A stretch of 64,000 bases of DNA from Opitutaceae bacterium (GTDB taxonomy: Bacteria; Verrucomicrobiota; Verrucomicrobiia; Opitutales; Opitutaceae). A program made the position numbers and the translations under genes. The first letter of the stretch is position 1. Each line of letters begins with the position of its first letter. Below the pieces are notes generated by a model that saw nothing but the letters and a program-made list of their open reading frames with translations, was not told the DNA's origin and made no database searches. This document shows positions 28,736 to 37,030 of this stretch, piece by piece. The stretch spans positions 372,001-436,000 of the forward strand of contig JAIXWF010000013.1 of assembly GCA_027482185.1 (NCBI GenBank), read 5' to 3'.

Positions 28736-30481
28736 ATGGAACCGACCCCGCCTCGTGCCTTTGTCGAATCGAGCTTCACTGCCGCCGACGGCGCGTCGCT
28801 CCACTATCGCCGCTGGCCGGCCAAGGGGGACGGCAAGCGAGCCGTGTTGCTGTTCCATCGCGGCCACGAGCATTCCGGCCGCTGGCAGGAAACCGTCGAC
28901 GCCCTCGCGCTGGACGACTGTGCCGTCTTCGCGTGGGACGCGCGCGGGCACGGCGACTCGCCGGGCGAACGCGGGTCGGCGCGCGACATCGGCGTGCTGA
29001 TCGCCGACGTGGACGCGTTCGTGCGGCACGTCGCGGCGACGTACGGGATCGCGACGGAAGACATGGTGGCGGTGGCCCACAGCGTCGGCGCCGTCGTGGT
29101 CGCCGCCTGGGTGCACGACTACGCCCCGCGGTTGCGGGGGCTGGTGCTGGCGACGCCGGCATTCCGGGTGAAACTGTATGTGCCGTTTGCGGTGCCGATG
29201 CTGCGGCTGAAGGAGGCGATCTTTGGTCCGGGGTTCGTGCGCAGCTACGTGAAGTCGCATATGCTGACGCACGATCCGGAGCAGGCGAAGCGGCACGCGG
29301 CCGACGAGAAGATTTTCCGGGAGATCGCGGTGAACATCCTCCTCGACCTGCACGACACCGGGGCGCGGTTGGCGGAGGATGCGGGGGCGATCCGGGTGCC
29401 GACGCTGCTGTTCGCGGGCGGAGCCGACTGGGTGGTGGACAACGGCATCCAGGAGCGGTTCATGGAGCGGCTGGGCACGGCGGACAAATCGCTGGTGCTG
29501 CTGCCGGGCTTCCACCACGCGATCTTCCACGAGACGGACCGGCGGCTGGTGACGGACCAGATCCGCAACTTCGTGCGCCGGGTCTTCGGCGCGCCGCCCG
29601 CCGTGCCGCCGAGTCTGCTGGCTGCCGACGAGCGGGGTTACACGCGGGACGAATTCGACGCGCTCCAGCGGGAGCCGCGCACGTTGCGCGCCCTGGCCCG
29701 CCGCGCGGTATTCGGAACGCTGGGACGCCTGAGCCGCGGGATCGCGACGGGCCTGCGCACCGGGTTCGATTCCGGCGAGATGCTCGACTACGTTTACGAA
29801 AACCGGCCCCGCGGTCTCACCCCGCTCGGCCGGGCGTTCGATCGGGCCTACCTCGAGAGTCCGGGCTGGACCGGGATCCGGGTGCGGCGGCAGAACCTCG
29901 AGGCGGCGCTCGGGTCCGCGGTGCGCGAGTTGCACGCGGCCGGCCGGCGGGTGCACATCCTGGACGCGGCCTGCGGCGGCGGACGCTACGTGCTCGAGAC
30001 GCTGGCGGCGCACCGGGACGTGCCGGCGACGGCGCTGCTGCGCGACTACCGGCAGCACAATCTCGACGTCGCCGAGCGACGCCGGGCGGAGCTGGGACTC
30101 GACGGCGTGAAGCTGGCGCTGGGCAACGCGTTCGACCGCGCGAGCTTCGCCGGCCTCGCCCCGCGGCCGACGATCGCCGTCGTGTCCGGCTTGCTGGAGC
30201 TGTTTCCCGGCAACGACGCGCCGCGCGGCCTCTTCGCCACGTTGGCCGAGATCATGGAACCGGGCGGCATTCTGATCTACACGAACCAGCCCTGGCATCC
30301 CCAGCTGCGGTTCATCGCCGGCGTGCTGCGGAACCGCGAGGGCCGGCCGTGGATCATGCGGCGCCGGACGCAGGCGGAGATGGACGAGTTGGTCGCCGCC
30401 GCCGGGTTCAGGAAGGAGGGCCAGACCGGGGACCGGTGGGGCATCTTCACTGTGGCGCGGGCGCGGTTGCCGGGCGCATGA
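28736..30481 (+). CDS. bifunctional alpha/beta hydrolase - class I SAM methyltransferase (YnbC-like)
   Basis: 581 residues. Residues about 1-300: alpha/beta hydrolase of the monoacylglycerol-lipase type with LLFHRGHEHSGRW, AWDARGHGDSPG, VAHSVGAVVVAAW (nucleophile Ser in AHSVG) and LLPGFHHAIFHE (His). Residues about 360-581: methyltransferase with HILDAACGGGRYVLET as SAM motif I. The same fusion is E. coli YnbC. The hydrolase suggests an acylglycerol or lysophospholipid substrate; the methyltransferase may act on the head group. It is the first gene of a two-gene plus-strand operon (ATGA overlap with the PAP2 gene) in a cluster holding homologues of ynbA, ynbB and ynbD. Confidence 0.9.
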   Translation: MEPTPPRAFVESSFTAADGASLHYRRWPAKGDGKRAVLLFHRGHEHSGRWQETVDALALDDCAVFAWDARGHGDSPGERGSARDIGVLIADVDAFVRHVAATYGIATEDMVAVAHSVGAVVVAAWVHDYAPRLRGLVLATPAFRVKLYVPFAVPMLRLKEAIFGPGFVRSYVKSHMLTHDPEQAKRHAADEKIFREIAVNILLDLHDTGARLAEDAGAIRVPTLLFAGGADWVVDNGIQERFMERLGTADKSLVLLPGFHHAIFHETDRRLVTDQIRNFVRRVFGAPPAVPPSLLAADERGYTRDEFDALQREPRTLRALARRAVFGTLGRLSRGIATGLRTGFDSGEMLDYVYENRPRGLTPLGRAFDRAYLESPGWTGIRVRRQNLEAALGSAVRELHAAGRRVHILDAACGGGRYVLETLAAHRDVPATALLRDYRQHNLDVAERRRAELGLDGVKLALGNAFDRASFAGLAPRPTIAVVSGLLELFPGNDAPRGLFATLAEIMEPGGILIYTNQPWHPQLRFIAGVLRNREGRPWIMRRRTQAEMDELVAAAGFRKEGQTGDRWGIFTVARARLPGA

Positions 30482-31776
30482 AACGGCCCTGGGCCGCGGC
30501 GGCGGGCACGGCGGCGGCGACGTCGCTGCTGTTTCTGGTGCTCTACCATGCCTGCAACCAGTTGACGCGGGTGAGGCCGGACGTCGGCGTCTGGGCTTTC
30601 GGTTGGGAAACGCACTGGCCGGTGGTGCCGGCCATGATCGTGCCGTACTGGTCGATCGACCTGCTGTTTGTCGCGGCGCCGTTTCTCGCGGCCACGGCCG
30701 CCGACGTCGCGTGGCTGCGGCGGCGCCTGACCGCGGTGATCGTCGGCGGCGCGTTGGGTTTTCTGCTCGTGCCGTTGCGGTTCGCGTTTCCGCGGCCGGA
30801 GATCGACGGGGTCTTCGCCCCTTGGTTTGCGGCGCTCTACGGCTTCGATGCGCCGCACAACCTGTTTCCCTCGCTGCACATCGCGTTGCGGACGGTGCTG
30901 GCGGTTTGGTATGTGCGCCGGACGACCGGCGGGTTGCGTTGGGCGCTGCACGGGTGGTTTTTCCTGATCGGGGTTTCGACCTTGCTGACGTGGCAACACC
31001 ACCTGGTGGACGTGGCCGGCGGCTTTTGGCTCGCGGCGATCGTGCTGCATCTGGCGCGCGACGAGCCGGCTCCGGCCGAGGGGCGGAATCCGAAAATGGC
31101 GTGGGCCTACGGGCTCGGCGCCGTGGCCTGCACGCAGATCGCGCGACTGACGTGGCCGTGGGGGCTGGTCGCGATCTGGCCGGCGTTTTCCCTCGGGGCG
31201 GCGGCCTGGGCCTATGCGGGCGGGGCTTGGCTTTACCGCAAAAACGACGGGCGTCTCGCGCCGGCCACGAAGTGGCTGATGGGTCCGATGCTCGCCGGGC
31301 AATGGCTGTCGTGGCGGTGGTACGCGCGGCAGGCGCAGCCGTGGGACGCGTTGGCCCCTGGGGTATGGATCGGGCGGCGCTTGACGGAAGCGGAAGCGGC
31401 GGCGGCCGTGCGGGCCGGGGTCACGGCGGTGCTGGACCTGAGTTCGGAATTCTCGGCGCCGGCGTCGTTTCTCGCATGCCGTTACCGCCATCTGGCCGTG
31501 CCGGACCTGACGGCGCCGACGTCAGCCCAACTCGACGCTGCGGCGGACTTCGTCGCCGAGGCGAAGCGGAACGGGATTGTCTACATCCATTGCAAAGCGG
31601 GCTATTCGCGCACAGCGGCGGCGGCCGGAGCGTGGCTGCTGCGGTCCGGAGCCGTCGCGGACGCCGACGCGGCGTGTCGCCGGCTGGCGGAAGTGCGGCC
31701 GGCGATCGTGATCCGGCCGGAGATCCGGCGGGCGTTGGCCGCGTATGCCGGCCGGGGGCGGGCGCCGCAGCGATGA
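30478..31776 (+). CDS. PAP2 phosphatase fused to dual-specificity phosphatase (YnbD-like)
   Basis: 432 residues. The N-terminal two thirds has about eight membrane helices with a PAP2-type site: RFAFPRPEID, FPSLHIALRT and WQHHLVDVAGG in place of the standard KxxxxxxRP, PSGH and SRxxxxxHxxxD. The C-terminal cytosolic domain (about 295-432) is a dual-specificity phosphatase with HCKAGYSRTAAA, the CxxxxxR loop, and a preceding VLDLSSEF strand. E. coli YnbD has the same two-domain layout. Probably dephosphorylates a lipid intermediate such as a phosphatidylglycerol-phosphate-like product made by the neighbouring CDP-alcohol transferase. Confidence 0.9.
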   Translation: MKRPWAAAAGTAAATSLLFLVLYHACNQLTRVRPDVGVWAFGWETHWPVVPAMIVPYWSIDLLFVAAPFLAATAADVAWLRRRLTAVIVGGALGFLLVPLRFAFPRPEIDGVFAPWFAALYGFDAPHNLFPSLHIALRTVLAVWYVRRTTGGLRWALHGWFFLIGVSTLLTWQHHLVDVAGGFWLAAIVLHLARDEPAPAEGRNPKMAWAYGLGAVACTQIARLTWPWGLVAIWPAFSLGAAAWAYAGGAWLYRKNDGRLAPATKWLMGPMLAGQWLSWRWYARQAQPWDALAPGVWIGRRLTEAEAAAAVRAGVTAVLDLSSEFSAPASFLACRYRHLAVPDLTAPTSAQLDAAADFVAEAKRNGIVYIHCKAGYSRTAAAAGAWLLRSGAVADADAACRRLAEVRPAIVIRPEIRRALAAYAGRGRAPQR

Positions 31777-31843
31777 CCGCGGCCGGCGGGTGCCGCGTCG
31801 CGAGGCTGGTTTTTGGCGGGGCATCTGCTTGAAACGAAGCACG

Positions 31844-33109
31844 ATGAAACACGGCTGCATCCGGATCGGGTTGGCGTTGATGCTGGGCGGAGCGGGCTTG
31901 CGGGGCGCGGAAACGCCCCTGCCGGCGACGACGCCGGCGGCGGCGGGAATGGTTGCCGCGAAATTGGACGGGTTGCACGCGCGCCTGGCCGAGGAGGTGG
32001 CCGCGGAGCGCTACTCGGGCTATGTGACCTTGGTCGCGCGGGACGGTAAGATCGTCGATTGGCGCGCCCACGGCTGGCTCGACCTCGAGGCCAAGCGGCC
32101 GATGCCGAAGGACGCGATCGTGCGGATCTATTCGATGACGAAGATCGTGACCACGGTGGCGGCGCTGATGTTGTTCGAAGAGGGAAAGCTCAAGCTGACG
32201 GATCCGGTGGAACAGTATTTGCCCGCGTTGAAAAACCGGCAGGTGTACGCGGGCGGGCCGGCGGAGGCGCCGAAACTCGAACCGGCGCAGCGGCCGATGA
32301 CGGTGGTCGAATTGCTCACGCACACGGCGGGTTACTATTACGACGCGCCTTGGTCGGCGGAAGCGGTGCCGATGGCGCTGATGGCGAAGGCGAAGTTGTG
32401 GGAAGCGGCGGACCTCGACGACTTCGTGCGGAGGTTGGCGGCGGTGCCGTTGCACCAACAGCCGGGGACGAAGTTCCGCTACGGCATCCACACCGATTTG
32501 GTCGGCGCGATCGTGGAGAAAATCTCGGGCCAGCGGATCGACGCGTTTTTCCAAAGCCGGATTTTCGGTCCGCTCGGGATGAAGGATACGGCATTCTGGG
32601 TGCCGGCGGAGAAGCGCGGGCGGATGGCGGTGCTGTACGATCATGCCGGCGGCCGGGCGAAGGTCGCGGTGCCGTTGCTGGGCGGCGAGCCGACGCCGAC
32701 GAAGGGCCTGCTGATTCCGGGCGGCGGATTGCACAGCACGGCGGCGGATTATGCGCGTTTCGCACAGGCGCTGCTGAACGGCGGGGAACTCGACGGCGTG
32801 CGTTTGCTCGGCCGCAAGACCGTCGAATTGATGGTGCAGAACCGGCTCGTGGGCTTCGCGGACCCGCATCCGTTCGGCGGCAAGGAACTGGGATTCGGCC
32901 TCGGTGTGCGGATGATCACGAATCTCGGCGCGAGCCGTCACCTCGGTTCGCCGGGGATGTTCGGCTGGGATGGCGCGGGCACGACCCTCGTCTGGATGGA
33001 TCCCAAGGAACGCCTCGTCTCCATTTTGCTGACGCAGCATTTCCCCTACAACGAAGGGGACATCTTCGCGACCTTCATGAACGGCGTGTACGGCGCGGTG
33101 GAAAAGTGA
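31844..33109 (+). CDS. secreted serine hydrolase of the beta-lactamase class C / EstB family
   Basis: 421 residues from the ATG at 31844, signal peptide about 1-20. IYSMTKIVTTVAALML gives the SxxK nucleophile motif, YGIHTDLVGAIVEKISG the Tyr motif (the usual YxN third residue is not Asn), and GSPGMFGWDGAGTTLVW the C-terminal HxG-like region. Such proteins are more often esterases or peptidoglycan-active enzymes than true beta-lactamases. It sits inside the Ynb-like cluster, 67 bp after the PAP2 gene; a role in lipid metabolism is possible but unproven. Confidence 0.88.
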   Translation: MKHGCIRIGLALMLGGAGLRGAETPLPATTPAAAGMVAAKLDGLHARLAEEVAAERYSGYVTLVARDGKIVDWRAHGWLDLEAKRPMPKDAIVRIYSMTKIVTTVAALMLFEEGKLKLTDPVEQYLPALKNRQVYAGGPAEAPKLEPAQRPMTVVELLTHTAGYYYDAPWSAEAVPMALMAKAKLWEAADLDDFVRRLAAVPLHQQPGTKFRYGIHTDLVGAIVEKISGQRIDAFFQSRIFGPLGMKDTAFWVPAEKRGRMAVLYDHAGGRAKVAVPLLGGEPTPTKGLLIPGGGLHSTAADYARFAQALLNGGELDGVRLLGRKTVELMVQNRLVGFADPHPFGGKELGFGLGVRMITNLGASRHLGSPGMFGWDGAGTTLVWMDPKERLVSILLTQHFPYNEGDIFATFMNGVYGAVEK

Positions 33110-33112
33110 GTT

Positions 33113-33305
33113 TGGAGTTGAGAGATGAGAGTTGAGAGCCGGAACGGGCGGTTGAGGGTTGAAAGGTGAAAGTTGAAGGAAAGGAAGGTCTGGCCGGGCG
33201 GCAGCCGTGCGACCGCAGATGGCAGGACGGGCGCGCGCCGGATCGATCTCTCAACCTTCAACTTTCAACTCTCAACGGTCGCCGCCGGCTCGGGCCGGCG
33301 GCGAC
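33113..33305. repeat. heptad element between serine hydrolase and CDP-alcohol transferase genes
   Basis: Forward array TTTGGAGTTGAGAGATGAGA to TTGAAGG (33113-33180), core of about 65 bp, reverse array (33248-33276), then a perfect hairpin GTCGCCGCCGGC-TCGG-GCCGGCGGCGAC (33278-33289 and 33294-33305). The hairpin is coding sequence of the minus-strand gene. Confidence 0.83.
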
Positions 33306-33901
33306 TCGGCCAAGGCGCGGCGGGCGCGGTTGACGATCGTCGCGACGAGGAGGGCCGCGGTGAGCCAGAGCGCGGCGGGCAGCCACGGCGACGTCGGGAC
33401 GCCGAGGGCCGTGACGAGGGCGAGCACCCCGAAGACGGTGGCGCGGTCGCTCTTGCCCATGGGGCCGTCGTAGCGGCGGGAGGCGCCGATTTGCAGGCCG
33501 ACGACGCCGGTCATCTCGCTGATGACGGCGAGCAGGCAGACGACGATCACGGCCGGGGCGGAGAACCCGGGCACGAGGGCGAGCGGAAGGTAGAGCGCGG
33601 TGTCGGCGGCGACATCGCCGATCTCGTTGAGCACGGCGCCGAGGCGGGATTTCTGGCCGTGTTCGCGGGCGAGCATGCCGTCGATGGCGTTGAGGGCCAT
33701 GCGCACGAAGAGACAGAGCGGCAGCAAAAAGAGCGGCCAGCGGGCGGACGGGTTGAGCGCGATGGCGGCGCCGACGGCGGCGGAGAGCAGGGCGGCCGCG
33801 ACCGTGACTTGATTCGCGGTGATGCCGGCGGCGGCGAGGGCGCGCGTCGTCGGGCGCAGCAAGGCCTGAAACTTCGGTTTGAGATCGTAGACGGAGGCCA
33901 T
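33272..33901 (-). CDS. CDP-alcohol phosphatidyltransferase family protein (YnbA-like)
   Basis: 209 residues with about six hydrophobic helices; start at 33901 (MASVYDLKPKFQ), the frame upstream translates repeat DNA. The CDP-OH signature reads NAIDGMLAREHGQKSRLG then AVLNEIGDVAAD: relative to the standard D-x2-DG-x2-AR-x8-G-x3-D-x3-D, the first and third Asp are Asn. The residues after it, ALYLPLALVP, are typical of the YnbA branch. It should transfer a phosphatidyl group from CDP-diacylglycerol to an alcohol at the inner membrane, if still active. The C-terminus SPPARAGGDR and the stop come from a repeat hairpin. Confidence 0.88.
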   Translation of the reverse strand: MASVYDLKPKFQALLRPTTRALAAAGITANQVTVAAALLSAAVGAAIALNPSARWPLFLLPLCLFVRMALNAIDGMLAREHGQKSRLGAVLNEIGDVAADTALYLPLALVPGFSAPAVIVVCLLAVISEMTGVVGLQIGASRRYDGPMGKSDRATVFGVLALVTALGVPTSPWLPAALWLTAALLVATIVNRARRALAESPPARAGGDR

Positions 33902-33909
33902 GGGGGCGC

Positions 33910-34114
33910 GGAGCGCGGAGCGCTCCCCGCGGTTGAAAGTTGAAGGTTGAAAGGTGAAAGACCGGACCCGGAAAAGGCGAAAGGCGGAAGGCGAAAAACG
34001 GGGGCGGGGGTCGAGGAGCGGAGGATTCGGTTTCGCGCGTAGCGGCTGCGACTGGGGTTTCCGTACCGTGACGGATCGGTCTCTCAACTCTCAGCTCTCA
34101 ACGCTCAACTTTAT
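33910..34114. repeat. heptad element upstream of the CDP-alcohol transferase gene
   Basis: Hairpin GGAGCGC-GGA-GCGCTCC (33910-33916 and 33920-33926), forward array (33931-33963), core starting GACCGGACCCGGAAAA, and reverse array TCTCAACTCTCAGCTCTCAA (34081-34112). Fills the spacer between the transferase start and the cytidylyltransferase stop. Confidence 0.78.
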
Positions 34115-34116
34115 AC

Positions 34117-35058
34117 TCAGGTGTAGCAGTAGCGGACGAGGTGGAAGAAGACGGGGGCGGCGAAGCAGACGGAGTCGATACGGTCCATGACGCCGCCGTG
34201 GCCTTCGATGAGGTTGCCGTAGTCTTTGACGCCGCGGTCGCGCTTGATGGCGGACATCACAAGGCCGCCGAAGAAACCCATGAGCGTGATGCCGAGGGAA
34301 AACAGGGCCGCTTGCCACGGGGCAAACGGCGTGGCCCACCAGAGCGCGGCGCCGACGGCGGAAGCGGAGAGCACGCCGCCGACGAAGCCCTCCCAGGTTT
34401 TGCTCGGGCTGAGGACGGGCGCGATTTTCCGGCGGCCGAAGAGTTTGCCCCACACGTATTGGAGCACGTCGCTCAGTTGGACGATGATGAGGAAAAAGAG
34501 AAGGAGGCGGGCGTTGCCGTTTTCGAAACCCGGGATCTTCAACATGAGCAACGCGGGCACGTGGCTCACGCAGTAGACGCAGACCATGAGGGCCCATTGC
34601 GTGCGGGCGGTGCGGGCGAGGAAATCGGTGGTCTCGCCGGCGAGCGCGCTGCGGATTGCCACGAAGAGGAAGGCGTAGACGGGAATGAAGACGGAGAAGA
34701 GGCCGTACCATTCCCGCGCCACCAAAAGGTATTGGACCGGCGTGATGACGAAGAAGGCCCAGAACAAGGTGCGGTGATCGGCGGCGCGGGTGGGCGCGAG
34801 CGTGACGAATTCCCGCAGCGCGAAGAACGAGAGGAGACCGAAGAGCACGATCGCGCCGATTTCCCCGATGGCCAAGGCGACGGCGACAATTGCAACCATG
34901 GCCCACCAGGCGCGGACACGGGCGTCGAGGTTGGCGACGACGTTGCTCGGTTGGCCGGCGGGCTGCCGGCTTTTCAAAACGGCGGTGACCACGCTCGCAA
35001 GCGCGAGCAGGGCGCCGATGCCGCCGAGCAGATAGAGCGTGAGACGATCGTTCAACAT
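34117..35058 (-). CDS. phosphatidate cytidylyltransferase (CdsA family, YnbB-like)
   Basis: 313 residues, about eight membrane helices. The signature near the C-terminus, SAIKRDRGVKDYGNLIEGHG followed by GVMDRIDS, contains the Asp and Lys residues of the CdsA catalytic site. The N-terminal half (FALREFVTL, REWYGLFSVFIP) resembles YnbB more than housekeeping CdsA. It would make CDP-diacylglycerol (or a variant lipid) for the adjacent CDP-alcohol transferase. Same strand and order as the transferase and acyltransferase genes. Confidence 0.92.
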   Translation of the reverse strand: MLNDRLTLYLLGGIGALLALASVVTAVLKSRQPAGQPSNVVANLDARVRAWWAMVAIVAVALAIGEIGAIVLFGLLSFFALREFVTLAPTRAADHRTLFWAFFVITPVQYLLVAREWYGLFSVFIPVYAFLFVAIRSALAGETTDFLARTARTQWALMVCVYCVSHVPALLMLKIPGFENGNARLLLFFLIIVQLSDVLQYVWGKLFGRRKIAPVLSPSKTWEGFVGGVLSASAVGAALWWATPFAPWQAALFSLGITLMGFFGGLVMSAIKRDRGVKDYGNLIEGHGGVMDRIDSVCFAAPVFFHLVRYCYT

Positions 35059-35229
35059 GGGGGAGGTGCCGCAAGAAGGCGCAAGGGACGCAAAGAGGAG
35101 AAACCGCACCGCGACTCACTCAAGCAAACGCACGCGATCGGAAAAGCCGAGTCGAGGATTCGGAGGCAGGCGCGGAAGGATGCGCGCCGGGCGGAACGGG
35201 GCGGTGCGTTTTTCCGAGCGGCTCGATTG

Positions 35230-35272
35230 CCCGACTTTCAACTTCGGTCCTTCACCTTTCAACTTTGGGCCG
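35230..35272. repeat. reverse heptad array after the acyltransferase gene
   Basis: GACTTTCAACTTCGGTCCTT continuing CACCTTTCAACTTTGGG; ends 5 bp before the acyltransferase stop. Only a 4-bp inverted repeat (GGCC) is visible at the edge. Confidence 0.7.
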
Positions 35273-35276
35273 CGCT

Positions 35277-35885
35277 TCAGGCCGGGTCGCGGAGGGCGGC
35301 GACGGCTTCGCGGGCGCGGACGAGGAAGGCGTTTTTGTTTTCCGCCGGATCGAAGGCGAGTACCGGGCCGGTGCGCACGGCGCCGAGGAGCGGCACGGGG
35401 AGGAATTCCCCTTTGGGCAAGATGCGGTTCAGGTTGTCGAGATGGACGGGCACGAGCGGGACCGACGGACGGCCGCGGGCGAGGTGATGGAGGCCGGATT
35501 TGAATTCGCCGATCGTGCCGTCGGCGCTGCGCGTACCCTCGGGGAAGACGATCAACGTGTCGCCGGCGTCGAGGGCGGCGAGCATGGGCTCGAGGGGATT
35601 GGTGGCGACGGTGACGCGTTTGCGTTCGATCAGGACGGCGCGGAAAACGGTGCCGGCGAGCCAACGGCGGAACGACGTGGCTTCCCAGTAATCGCGGCCC
35701 GCGACCGGGCGAGTGCGGGCGCGGATCGCGGGCGGCAAAGCGGCCCAGATGACCGCGAAATCGAGGTGGCTGGAGTGGTTCGCGAAGAGAAGGCAGGGCC
35801 CGGGGGGCAATGCGTCCGCCGGCAATTCGCGCACTCCGCAGAGGAGGCGGATCCCGGCGGCGACGACGTCACGGGCCAACGACAT
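35277..35885 (-). CDS. lysophospholipid acyltransferase (PlsC family)
   Basis: 202 residues. LFANHSSHLDFAVIWAAL carries the Hx4D catalytic motif, then AGRDYWEATSFRRWLAG, and VFPEGTRSADG is the glycerol-phosphate binding motif III. Shorter than housekeeping PlsC (about 245) and with the compact form found in Ynb-type clusters. It probably acylates lysophosphatidate or a related lysolipid. First gene of the minus-strand run acyltransferase, cytidylyltransferase, CDP-alcohol transferase. Confidence 0.92.
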   Translation of the reverse strand: MSLARDVVAAGIRLLCGVRELPADALPPGPCLLFANHSSHLDFAVIWAALPPAIRARTRPVAGRDYWEATSFRRWLAGTVFRAVLIERKRVTVATNPLEPMLAALDAGDTLIVFPEGTRSADGTIGEFKSGLHHLARGRPSVPLVPVHLDNLNRILPKGEFLPVPLLGAVRTGPVLAFDPAENKNAFLVRAREAVAALRDPA

Positions 35886-35906
35886 GGCGCGAACCGCGGC
35901 GGACGC

Positions 35907-36896
35907 TCAGGGCGTGCCGAGGAATTTGCGTTCCTTGAACCAGTAGAGGAGCTGGTCGGCCCAGGGCGGGGCCTCGCGGCCGGGGCGGCCGAAGCCGAGG
36001 CCGTGGGGACCGTTTTCGTAAATGTGCAGGGAGAACGGAACGCCGGCTTTGCGGAGGGCGGCGGCGAAGAGGAGCGAGTTTTCGACCGGGACGGATTTGT
36101 CCTCGACGGTGTGCCAGAGGAACGTGGGCGGCGTCTGCGGCGTGACCTGCAGTTCGGACGAGAGCGCGCGGACGAGTTCGGCCGGGGGATTGTCGCCGAT
36201 GAGATTGCGGCGGGAGCCGGAGTGGGCGAATTCGTAAAACGAGATCACCGGGTAGCAGAGGATGGCGAGGTCGGGGCGGGAAGACTCTTTGTCGATCGGG
36301 TCGCCGGGGATGAGGGTGGGGCCGTAGGGCTGCACGGGGTCGAAGTGCGTGATCAACGTGGACGCGAGATGGCCGCCGGCGGAGGAGCCGATGACGCCGA
36401 TGCGGGCGGGGTCGAGGCCGTCGCGTTTGGCGAAGGCGCGGACGAGCCGGAGGGCGCGGGCGGCGTCGTTGAGCATCACGGGGTGTTTGTAGCCGCTGGA
36501 GCCGAGGCGGTACTTGAGCACGTAGCAGGTGATGCCGTGGGCGGTGAAGAAATCGGCGTAGCCCTTGCCCTCGTGTTCGGCGAGGCCGCCGTAGCCGCCG
36601 CCGGGGAGAATGAGCATGGTCGCGCCGTTTTTCTTGGCGGGATCGGCGGGGTAGGGCGTGAGCGTCGGAATATCGAGGACGCGGTCGCCTTTGGCGGCGG
36701 GGGTGTCGGCTTCCCAGAGGCGGATCGGACCGGGGATGCTTTGGTAGCTCGGGGCGGCGGGGGCCTTGGGGGCGGGCGCTTTGGCGGCCGGGGCGGCGGC
36801 GGGCGCCGCAGGGGCGGGAGCTTGGCCGAAGGCGGCGGAGACGAGAAGCAAACCGGCGGCCGCAGCGGCCGGGAGACGGGTGGGGCAGAGACGCAT
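35907..36896 (-). CDS. secreted alpha/beta hydrolase (esterase/lipase-like, BD-FAE/Aes type)
   Basis: 329 residues from the ATG at 36896. Signal peptide about 1-23, an Ala/Pro/Lys linker, then the hydrolase: LILPGGGYGGLAEHEGKG (oxyanion region), IGVIGSSAGGHLASTL with nucleophile Ser in GSSAG, FLWHTVEDKSVPVENSLL (Asp) and NGPHGLGFG (His). Close in layout to acetyl-xylan/feruloyl esterase-like proteins common in Verrucomicrobiota. Substrate not determined. The strong terminator at 36991-37030 insulates it from the RNA gene upstream. Confidence 0.9.
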   Translation of the reverse strand: MRLCPTRLPAAAAAGLLLVSAAFGQAPAPAAPAAAPAAKAPAPKAPAAPSYQSIPGPIRLWEADTPAAKGDRVLDIPTLTPYPADPAKKNGATMLILPGGGYGGLAEHEGKGYADFFTAHGITCYVLKYRLGSSGYKHPVMLNDAARALRLVRAFAKRDGLDPARIGVIGSSAGGHLASTLITHFDPVQPYGPTLIPGDPIDKESSRPDLAILCYPVISFYEFAHSGSRRNLIGDNPPAELVRALSSELQVTPQTPPTFLWHTVEDKSVPVENSLLFAAALRKAGVPFSLHIYENGPHGLGFGRPGREAPPWADQLLYWFKERKFLGTP

Positions 36897-36990
36897 AGGG
36901 GGAAGATACGAGTGCACGCGGAATCGGCGGCGGCGACAAGTCCGGGTTGCGGGCGGGCAGAGCGCGGCGCGGGCCGGGCGTCCGCGTTGG

Positions 36991-37030
36991 AAAACAAAAA
37001 GGCCCCGGACGTCTTGCGACGTCCGAGGCC
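36991..37030 (-). terminator. intrinsic terminator at the 3' end of the RNA gene
   Basis: Minus strand GGCCTCGGACGTC-GCAA-GACGTCCGGGGCC forms 13 pairs (one T-G wobble) with a GNRA loop, followed by TTTTTGTTTT. No protein gene on this strand ends upstream within 1 kb, so it must end an RNA transcript. Confidence 0.92.

Noticed and set aside
31844-33109. True class C beta-lactamase conferring resistance.
   Set aside because: The Tyr motif departs from YxN and the cluster context is lipid metabolism; a general serine hydrolase is the safer reading.
33902-34087. Extension of the CDP-alcohol transferase start.
   Set aside because: Encodes only repeat DNA; family similarity begins at MASVYDL.
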